The position numbers were made by a program, and so were the translations under genes. DNA of 64,000 bases from Desulfosarcina alkanivorans (GTDB lineage Bacteria; Desulfobacterota; Desulfobacteria; Desulfobacterales; Desulfosarcinaceae), in contig NZ_AP021874.1 of NCBI RefSeq assembly GCF_009688945.1, positions 2,542,001 through 2,606,000 of the forward strand, written 5' to 3'. The notes under the pieces were generated by a model that saw nothing but the letters and a program-made list of their open reading frames with translations, was not told where the DNA came from and did not search any database. This document shows positions 58,459 to 64,000 of this stretch, piece after piece. The number at the start of each line of letters is the position of its first letter. Within the stretch, counting starts at the first letter, position 1.

Positions 58459-58826
58459 AGATTATCATTGACACGCACATCTATCTTTGGGCTTTGGCCG
58501 AACCTTTTAGACTGAGCGATCCGAAGCGGTCCGCGTTGGAAGATCTGGCCAATACGATTTACCTCAGCGCTGTCAGCATTGCCGAACTGATGATCAAGGC
58601 GTCCATCGGAAAAATCCAGATCGATTTCGATCCGGTTGCCAAGGCCAAGGAAAGCGGGTTTTCCCTCCTGGATTTCAGTTCGGATGCCGCGTTGATGCTT
58701 AAGGATTTGCCGTTTCACCATAAAGATCCGTTTGACCGCATGCTGATCGCCCAAAGCATTGCTACCCGATATCCTATCATGACGGAAGATTCAAAAATCA
58801 CGCAGTACGATTGCAGGGTCATTTAG
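58455..58826 (+). CDS. PIN-domain ribonuclease toxin (VapC-like)
   Basis: 123 residues. The acidic active-site residues of PIN nucleases are visible: Asp6 in MKIIIDTHIYLWAL, Glu44 in SVSIAELMIKASIG, Asp in KDPFDRMLIAQS (about 96) and a terminal acidic site in IMTEDSKI. The DTHIxLW start and KDPFDRMLIAQ motif are typical of the type II toxins paired with Phd-like antitoxins. It would cleave RNA when freed from the antitoxin encoded just upstream and overlapping by four bases. Confidence 0.93.
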   Translation: MKIIIDTHIYLWALAEPFRLSDPKRSALEDLANTIYLSAVSIAELMIKASIGKIQIDFDPVAKAKESGFSLLDFSSDAALMLKDLPFHHKDPFDRMLIAQSIATRYPIMTEDSKITQYDCRVI

Positions 58827-58863
58827 CGGCAAGAAAAATTTTCCAAACAGGTTCGAGCGGTTG

Positions 58864-59018
58864 AAACCGGTTGAATTGGTTTGATTGGTTCGATTGGTTC
58901 AGGTCCGTCCCCAAACTAATACAGCCAATAGAAAAAATTAAACCAACCAACAGCTTTTTAGCGTACCAGCTGTAAGCGATCAGTTATGAGCCATCAGCTA
59001 TGAGCTATGAGCTAACTA
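58864..59018 (-). repeat. Composite spacer repeat with heptads at the sugar-transferase stop
   Basis: On the minus strand, after the TAG stop at 59018-59016: GCTCATAGCTCATAGCTGATGGCTCATAACTGATCGC heptads, then AGCTAAAAAGCTGTTGGTTGGTTTAATT, then AACCAATCGAACCAATCAAACCAATTCAACC nine-base units. The order is the same as after the barrel and TPR genes. Confidence 0.9.
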
Positions 59019-60419
59019 AATCGCCCCCTTGCGCTGCAGCACCACCAGCACCGTCTTCAACAGGATTTTCAGGTCGTCCATGAAACGCCAGTTCTCCATG
59101 TAGCTGCAGTCCAGGTGGACCACCTGGTCGAAGTCGTTGATCTTGTTGCGGCCGGACACCTGCCACAGGCCGGTGAGGCCGGGCTTGAAGGAGATGCGCT
59201 TGAAGTGCTCGTCCCGATAGGCCGCCACCTCCTTGGGGGTGGGGGGCCGCGTGCCTACCAGGCTCATCTCGCCTTTGAGCACATTTAGAAACTGTGGGAA
59301 TTCATCCAGGGAGGTCTTGCGCAAAAAGCGGCCCACCCGGGTGATGCGCGGATCGTCTTTCATCTTGAACATGGCGCCGCCCATCTCGTTGCACCCGGCC
59401 AGGCCGGCCAGGCACTGCTCGGCGTCGTGGACCATGGAGCGGAACTTGTACAGCTTGAACGTGCGCCCGTTCTGCCCCACCCGCCGCTGGCTGAAAATCA
59501 CCGGCCCGGGGGAATCGAGCTTGATGGCCAGGGCCACCACGGGGAACATCAGGACGAAAAGCACGGTGCCGACCAGCCCGCCGGCGATGTCGAGAATGCG
59601 CTTGTAGAGCATGCCGGCGGCATTGAAGTTGTTGTTTCCGATGGTCAGAAAGGGCACCTTCTGGCAGATGTCGATGGAAAAATGCCCGCTGTCCGCGCAC
59701 CACAGGGACGGCAGGATGCGCACGAACACCCCCAGTGTCTTGCAGGTCGCGATATAGCCGGACAGGGTGATGCCGCGGTGCCCGTTGATGGCAAAGACCA
59801 CTTCGTCCACGGTGTGCCGCTTGATGATGTCAGCCAGTTCCTCGAGGGCCCCGATGGCATCGTCGCCCTCTTCCCGGCTGGGATCGATGGAGAGGCGGCC
59901 CACGATCTCATGCCCCCAGCTCAGCTGGGTTTCCAGCAGGCCGATCACGTAACTGCCGATTTCCCGGTCGCCCACCACCAGGATCCGGTGGCGGTTGAAA
60001 CGCCGTCCGGCGAACTTTTCGAAGTAGACCTGGACGATGGTGCGCGCACCGGCGATCAGGACTGCACACGATCCGGCAAAATAGAGCAGGAAGAGCCGTG
60101 AGTAGTCTTCTTGATGGGAAGCGAAAACGACAAACACCAGCATGAGAAAGGCCGGCACCAGCGCCTTGAAAATGGCGACATACAGGGCGAGGTAACCGGT
60201 CGGCCGCTGGTCGCTGTACAGCCTGAGCCGACCCATGGTGTAGTTGACCACCACCATCACAATCAACACGGAAACGGTGAACACGGAGATGTCCATGGAC
60301 CACAGCCATTGGCCCTGCACCAGCCGCAGGTAGTAGGCCACATAGCCCGCCGCGATCACGCACAGTCCGTCCAGTGCCATCAGCAGTGTTGTGATGATGT
60401 AAACTTCTTGTTGGAGCAT
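59016..60419 (-). CDS. Polyprenyl-phosphate hexose-1-phosphate transferase (EPS initiating enzyme)
   Basis: 467 residues. Four N-terminal membrane helices (about 8-115) and a NAD-binding-like middle (RILVVGDREIGSYVIGLLE ... VDEVVFAINGHRG). The catalytic bacterial sugar transferase domain starts at about 272 (YKRILDIAGGLVGTVLFVLMFPVVALAIKLDSPGPVIFSQRRVGQNGRTFKLYKFRSM). The catalytic Asp-Glu is in FLRKTSLDEFPQFLNVLKGEMSLVGTRPPTPKEV, with KPGLTGLWQVSGRN after. It transfers a sugar-1-phosphate to the undecaprenyl carrier and so starts the repeat unit. It heads the export gene group; heptad repeats follow its stop. Confidence 0.94.
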   Translation of the reverse strand: MLQQEVYIITTLLMALDGLCVIAAGYVAYYLRLVQGQWLWSMDISVFTVSVLIVMVVVNYTMGRLRLYSDQRPTGYLALYVAIFKALVPAFLMLVFVVFASHQEDYSRLFLLYFAGSCAVLIAGARTIVQVYFEKFAGRRFNRHRILVVGDREIGSYVIGLLETQLSWGHEIVGRLSIDPSREEGDDAIGALEELADIIKRHTVDEVVFAINGHRGITLSGYIATCKTLGVFVRILPSLWCADSGHFSIDICQKVPFLTIGNNNFNAAGMLYKRILDIAGGLVGTVLFVLMFPVVALAIKLDSPGPVIFSQRRVGQNGRTFKLYKFRSMVHDAEQCLAGLAGCNEMGGAMFKMKDDPRITRVGRFLRKTSLDEFPQFLNVLKGEMSLVGTRPPTPKEVAAYRDEHFKRISFKPGLTGLWQVSGRNKINDFDQVVHLDCSYMENWRFMDDLKILLKTVLVVLQRKGAI

Positions 60420-60423
60420 CAGG

Positions 60424-60585
60424 TCAGTTTGATTGGTTTGATTGGTTGGGTGGGAAAAACCGGTTTACGGTTCACTGTTCACTGTTCACTGTTCACTGTT
60501 AAGGGACTGGGAGGATTGGTTTTATTCAGCCTTCATCCTTAAGCTTCTTTTTGCTGTTTTTTCAACCGTCAACCGATAACAGTCA
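60424..60585 (-). repeat. Spacer with seven- and nine-base repeats
   Basis: Contains GGTTCACTGTTCACTGTTCACTGTTCACTG (four TTCACTG units, ~60469-60498), TTTGATTGGTTTGATTGGTT units near 60425, and GGTTGAC-type units around the stop of the four-helix-bundle gene (60583-60600). Confidence 0.85.
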
Positions 60586-60942
60586 ACCGTCAACGTGTTT
60601 TTTCAATGATTGATGCAAGGATTGAAGCATTTTGGATATTGATTTCAGCTCTTGAATTAATTCTTTTGCGTCCATATCAGAAAAAATATTAACTTCTTTT
60701 GAGATATAAATCTGTGTGCGCAGTTCTGCAGCCGACCCTTGGGCTATATTGAGAAAGCGTTGAAAGTCCGGAATGCTTTTTCTTTCGCTTCCTTCCGCAA
60801 TATTCGAGGGGATAGATATCGATGCGCGCAGCATTTGATCTTTCATTCCCCAGTCGCGACAATCTTTCAATAATCCATAGAGACGCACGGATAAACGGCA
60901 GGATTTTTTCCAAACTTCCAAATCTTCAAAGGAGGATCCCAA
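60583..60942 (-). CDS. Four-helix-bundle protein (S23/IVP family), second copy
   Basis: 119 residues from a TTG start with AGAGGG five bases upstream. GSSFEDLEVWKKSCRLSVRLYGLLKDCRDWGMKDQMLRASISIPSNIAEGSERKSIPDFQRFLNIAQGSAAELRTQIYISKEVNIF: the LEVWKKS start and SIPSNIAEGSER motif place it in the same family as 54063-54431, although the two differ widely. Between xrtD and the sugar-transferase gene. Its stop TGA is part of a GGTTGAC heptad run. Function unknown. Confidence 0.92.
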   Translation of the reverse strand: MGSSFEDLEVWKKSCRLSVRLYGLLKDCRDWGMKDQMLRASISIPSNIAEGSERKSIPDFQRFLNIAQGSAAELRTQIYISKEVNIFSDMDAKELIQELKSISKMLQSLHQSLKKHVDG

Positions 60943-61067
60943 AAGTTCCCTCTGCTTTCTGTTTTTTCAACCGTCAACGGTAAAATCCAGGTCCACGGTT
61001 TACGGTTCTCAGCCCTTTGACCTTCCTGTTGCTGTTATTAAAACCGTAAACATTTTTTTCCATTCTG

Positions 61068-62588
61068 TTACATCGGTACAAATTCCGGCAGCACCGCATA
61101 CACCCGCCCCACAAACTCCTCGAGCACCTTATACGCCTCCGCCATGCTCTGCCCGGGGGCCAGGGTCATTTCCGCGCGCACCAGGGCGCCGTCGGTGCGA
61201 TGCCGGGTAAATGCATCCACCATCAGCCAGTATTTGTTCCTCCAGGGGCTGATGATCGTGCGGCCGCGCTGGAAAAAAAAGTAGCTGCCCAGAATGCGCG
61301 TCCGGCCCTTTTCCCAGATGTTGGTCCTGAGGGGCAGCGGCTGGCCGGATTCGGTGTTTACCGTATGCTCGCGCGAGCCGATCAGGGCCCAGCCGCCGCC
61401 CAGCATGCACGACTGGGGTGCGTGGGCCGTGTGCCGGGTGCCCTGGTACTCGTAAAACGGGATCAGCAGGTAAATCGTGTTGGGAAAGCCCGGATGGTAA
61501 TAGGTCGCGCTGACATAGTCGTCGGCCCACAGGCTGTTGAGAATCTCATCGGAAAGGTAGCTGCGCCTGGCATGCCACCCGCCGATGGTCATGGGGAATG
61601 TCTCGAAGGAGGTGCGCGCCGGCAGGTTGGCCGCCGAGGGCAGCCGCTGCAGGGCATAGCCGCTGCCGGCGAACAGCAGGCAGAGGGCCACCGTTATGGC
61701 AAGTGGCTTTTGTAAACCGTTTTGAACGTTAGAAACCGTCAACCTGTTTTCTTTCTCATTAGAACGCTTGGTCGTCTGACGTAGTATCAATGAGACGCCG
61801 AACAATATTGCGCCCGCCAACATAAAGACCACCCATCCGGAAAAGTCGTGGAAGAAGTCCTCGGCCAGTTCGGGGTGCCCCCACATGTGCAGCATGCCGG
61901 TGGCGAAGATGCGCAGGCCGTTGACCAGAATGGAAAGCGGCAGCACCACTGCCAGCAGAACGCCCTTCTGCCACAGTCGCCGGCAGTAGAAATAGCCGAA
62001 CAGCAGGGCCATCAGGATCAGGGGAACGAAGTAGCGCAGCCCGCTGCAGGCATCCACGACCTGCAGCTGGGTGATGCCCAGATCGATGATGTTGCCGTCC
62101 TGCAGGACCGACACCCCGGCGATGCGCAGCAGCATCACCGAGAGGGTGCTGGCCGCCAGCTTGAGGTTGAAGGTCAGCATCTTATTAATGAATGGCGGCA
62201 AGGGCACCAAAAAGGATAGGATCAACAGCGGAAACAACAAGTGCCGCAAACGTAGGCCGTAGAGGATGAACAGGATACCGACGAAGCCGCCCCAGATGCC
62301 GATGTAGAGCAGGGTTTCCACCGATCCCAGTTCGCCGGCGATCATTACCAGGATGGAGAATAGCACCGGCACCAGCCCCCACAGGTTCCAGGAAAACTGA
62401 CCGAAATGAAAGTCGTTCTTCTTTTCCCAGCAAAGGTAGAGGAACAGAGGCACGATCAGGTAACAGTAGCTGTTGTCGCCGCTGTTCCAGCGAATTGCCA
62501 ATTTCTGAAAAAGGGGTATGAATGCAAGCACAAAGGCGGAGATCATTAACCCGGGCAGCCCAAATTTTACGGCATTTTGATTGGTCAT
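61068..62588 (-). CDS. xrtD: Exosortase XrtD (VPLPA-CTERM-specific) with C-terminal EpsI domain
   Basis: 506 residues. Eight to nine membrane helices in the first ~285 residues, with the exosortase triad: Cys in LQVVDACSGLRYFVPLI (~183), Arg in SILVNGLRIFATGMLHM (~221) and His in AEDFFHDFSGWVVFML (~246). Residues ~310-506 are an EpsI/DUF3485 domain (FPMTIGGWHARRSYLSDEILNSLWADDYVSATYYHPG ... HAPQSCMLGGGWALIGSREHTVN). This fusion is typical of the VPLPA-CTERM exosortase. Three VPLPA-tailed genes are in the window (24593-25300, 35202-35720, 36025-36750), which supports the assignment. Acts at the inner membrane on secreted proteins. Confidence 0.92.
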   Translation of the reverse strand: MTNQNAVKFGLPGLMISAFVLAFIPLFQKLAIRWNSGDNSYCYLIVPLFLYLCWEKKNDFHFGQFSWNLWGLVPVLFSILVMIAGELGSVETLLYIGIWGGFVGILFILYGLRLRHLLFPLLILSFLVPLPPFINKMLTFNLKLAASTLSVMLLRIAGVSVLQDGNIIDLGITQLQVVDACSGLRYFVPLILMALLFGYFYCRRLWQKGVLLAVVLPLSILVNGLRIFATGMLHMWGHPELAEDFFHDFSGWVVFMLAGAILFGVSLILRQTTKRSNEKENRLTVSNVQNGLQKPLAITVALCLLFAGSGYALQRLPSAANLPARTSFETFPMTIGGWHARRSYLSDEILNSLWADDYVSATYYHPGFPNTIYLLIPFYEYQGTRHTAHAPQSCMLGGGWALIGSREHTVNTESGQPLPLRTNIWEKGRTRILGSYFFFQRGRTIISPWRNKYWLMVDAFTRHRTDGALVRAEMTLAPGQSMAEAYKVLEEFVGRVYAVLPEFVPM

Positions 62589-62681
62589 GGTTTTACCGTT
62601 GGGTTTGTTGAGTGCGTTTAATGTGGTTTAAAGAAAACGAACACCCTGCTAAGAGCAATTATTCAGAAAGCGAGGTGTTCA

Positions 62682-62780
62682 ATGAGCAAGAAACGAAAAC
62701 GGCAAAATTACTCTAAAGAGTTCAAAACCGGATTCAAAGAATCAGTTTTTCATAAACGGCTAATGTCTGGTGAGCGATAA
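62682..62780 (+). pseudogene. Fragment of an IS3-type transposase orfA
   Basis: An ATG at 62682 opens MSKKRKRQNYSKEFKTGFKE, which resembles the first residues of IS3/IS911-type OrfA (KRKxYSxEFK), then the likeness stops and the frame ends at 62780. Just upstream GAACACC (62637-62643) and GGTGTTC (62674-62680) form an inverted pair. The remnant overlaps the 3' end of the glycosyltransferase gene on the other strand. Confidence 0.55.
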
Positions 62781-63834
62781 CATCCCAGTTGTACTTATCA
62801 GCCACTATTCCCTGAAAGGCTGCTCTTTTAACACCGCTAATAGGACGATCGATAAAGCTGCAAAGCTTTTTTCCCAAGGCCCTGACATCGCCGCATGGAA
62901 AGTAATATCTGGGGTCCAAGTCTACCGCACGGTTGGCTGGAATATCGGACACAAGGGGGGGGCACCCATAGCTCATGGCCTCCAACAGAGCAATCGGTAA
63001 TCCTTCATGGTAGGACGGCAAAACAAAGAGGGCTGCATTAGAATACAACTGGGAAAGATATTCACCGTTTACGTACCCTGTGAGTTTTATTCGCGGATCT
63101 TTTTGAACAAGTGATTTAAGGTGGTTGCTGTACGCAGTTTCGTGGTCCGCATCTCCTGCAATAACAAGTTTAAATTCACCTTGAACATGTTGAAATGCCT
63201 TTACCAGATCATGAAGCCCTTTTTCCGGCACAAATCTGGCTACAGCAAGAAAATAGTTGTTCTTCGAAACTCCAATGCCGTCGAGATGACATGTTTCAAC
63301 TCTTTTTTCAGGAATCGGTACGCCGTTGAATATCAAATTGGCATTTTTCCCACACCGTTTATGAACGATGTTTTCGATTATTTCTGATATTACAATCACT
63401 TCATGGGAAAACTTTCCGCCGAGATATTCTCCAGTTCTTAGGACCCATCTTGCCAGCGGGCCCCACTTCTGTCGATCATATTCCGGACCATGATTGGTCA
63501 TAACGACCTTGTATCCCATCAGTCGTGCCACCGGGACCAAAAGCGATGGACCGATCCCCTGGAAATGAATGACGTCTGGTTTGTGCCGGATTGCAACGGC
63601 CAAAGAAAAAAAGGTATGGCAAATGGTTTCTAAGCTCTTCCTCTTGGTCGCATATACATGGACCAAACCAACGCCTTTGAAGTAATTTTTCTTCTCTTTA
63701 ACGTAGGGTATTCTCGTGCAGATTTCGACGCAATGACCTTTCTGAACAATGCGGGGGTATAACTCCTGACAGTGTGTTTCCACTCCTCCTGGGATGTCAG
63801 GAATCCCCCGGCAACCGGTTACGTAAATTTTCAT
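62734..63834 (-). CDS. GT4-family glycosyltransferase
   Basis: About 366 residues from the ATG at 63834. The start MKIYVTGCRGIPDIPGGVETHCQELYPRIVQKGH is typical of rhamnosyl-/EPS GT4 enzymes with a GGxE acceptor loop. VIHFQGIGPSLL and VVMTNHGPEYDRQKWG follow. The donor-site motifs are FLAVARFVPEKGLHDLVKAF and ALFVLPSYHEGLPIALLEAMSYGCPPLVSDI, with the E-x7-E-type pair. GC content is lower than in the rest of the EPS locus, suggesting a cassette acquired separately. The last codons overlap an insertion-sequence remnant, so the extreme C-terminus may be altered, though the length is normal. No strong ribosome site is visible. Confidence 0.92.
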   Translation of the reverse strand: MKIYVTGCRGIPDIPGGVETHCQELYPRIVQKGHCVEICTRIPYVKEKKNYFKGVGLVHVYATKRKSLETICHTFFSLAVAIRHKPDVIHFQGIGPSLLVPVARLMGYKVVMTNHGPEYDRQKWGPLARWVLRTGEYLGGKFSHEVIVISEIIENIVHKRCGKNANLIFNGVPIPEKRVETCHLDGIGVSKNNYFLAVARFVPEKGLHDLVKAFQHVQGEFKLVIAGDADHETAYSNHLKSLVQKDPRIKLTGYVNGEYLSQLYSNAALFVLPSYHEGLPIALLEAMSYGCPPLVSDIPANRAVDLDPRYYFPCGDVRALGKKLCSFIDRPISGVKRAAFQGIVADKYNWDVIAHQTLAVYEKLIL

Positions 63835-64000
63835 AGGAATCAAAAAAATCTTTGGGCAAATTACTTCCGTTTAACTCAATCCGAGAGGCGGGTCAAACAA
63901 GATTGGGTCAAAATTCAAGGGAGTTGCTTACCAGCCACCACTACCACTACCAGTTCTTTCCCTTCTCGACGGCCATCATGATATTATGTTTTTGAGTAAC
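63835..64000. other. Right-edge spacer
   Basis: 166 bases without a complete gene. On the minus strand a frame enters from the right edge and ends MMAVEKGKNW-stop at ~63947, which could be the last codons of a gene beyond the window; too short to judge. Confidence 0.3.

Overview
The window reads like a chromosomal segment of a Gram-negative Desulfobacterota (Desulfosarcina/Desulfobacteraceae-like) bacterium. This is inferred from the GC-rich coding sequence, the VPLPA-CTERM/XrtD surface-protein system, c-di-GMP-type riboswitch leaders, a two-partner secretion system and an exosortase-type exopolysaccharide (EPS) locus. No rRNA, tRNA or CRISPR was recognised.

Layout. (1) 1-23043, all minus strand and tightly packed: a roughly 23-kb apparent operon. 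In transcription order it carries an FKBP-like lipoprotein, an FKBP-thioredoxin fusion, a TpsB transporter, a 3244-residue TpsA filamentous-haemagglutinin protein, a DUF2341-LamG-ExbB/TolQ fusion, ExbD, an exosortase-family protein, a TonB-like protein, a porin, a coiled-coil membrane protein, a MauE-thioredoxin fusion, an STN-like secreted protein and a secreted protein cut by the window edge. It looks like a proton-motive-force-coupled surface export and sorting locus. (2) 23147-31212, minus strand: a PstS-like binding protein with a clean terminator, then three secreted proteins that share one N-terminal domain but end differently. (3) 31213-32728: AT-richer, with a 57-residue gene and a small lipoprotein. 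(4) 32729-34570, plus strand: a two-domain acyltransferase of OlsF type. (5) 35008-36820, plus strand: two VPLPA-CTERM genes, each behind a c-di-GMP-I-like riboswitch and an intrinsic terminator. (6) 36837-47705, plus strand: MITE/REP-like repeats and four large secreted proteins (DNRLRE-5'-nucleotidase, an unknown, a subtilase-like protein, a metallophosphatase/choice-of-anchor-I fusion). Three of these end in an atypical VPA-type sorting tail. (7) 48402-63834, mostly minus strand: an EPS locus with XrtA/PEP-CTERM-associated ATPase, tyrosine autokinase, Wzz, outer-membrane barrel, Wza-like lipoprotein, TPR lipoprotein, polyprenyl-phosphate sugar transferase, exosortase XrtD (with EpsI domain) and a glycosyltransferase. 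It is interrupted by two four-helix-bundle (S23/IVP) genes and a divergent Phd-VapC toxin-antitoxin pair.

How the parts may fit: the EPS locus would make and export a polysaccharide, and XrtD would process the VPLPA-tailed proteins, two of which have leaders expected to respond to a cyclic dinucleotide. A second exosortase lies in the TpsA/ExbB/TonB operon. Its substrates are unknown; the VPA-tailed proteins are candidates. Several secreted proteins point to phosphate or nucleotide scavenging.

The most unusual non-coding feature is a family of 7-bp tandem repeats of several sequences. They sit directly at or after stop codons of at least nine genes here, often inside a larger composite intergenic repeat, one 145-bp core of which is present twice with no difference seen.
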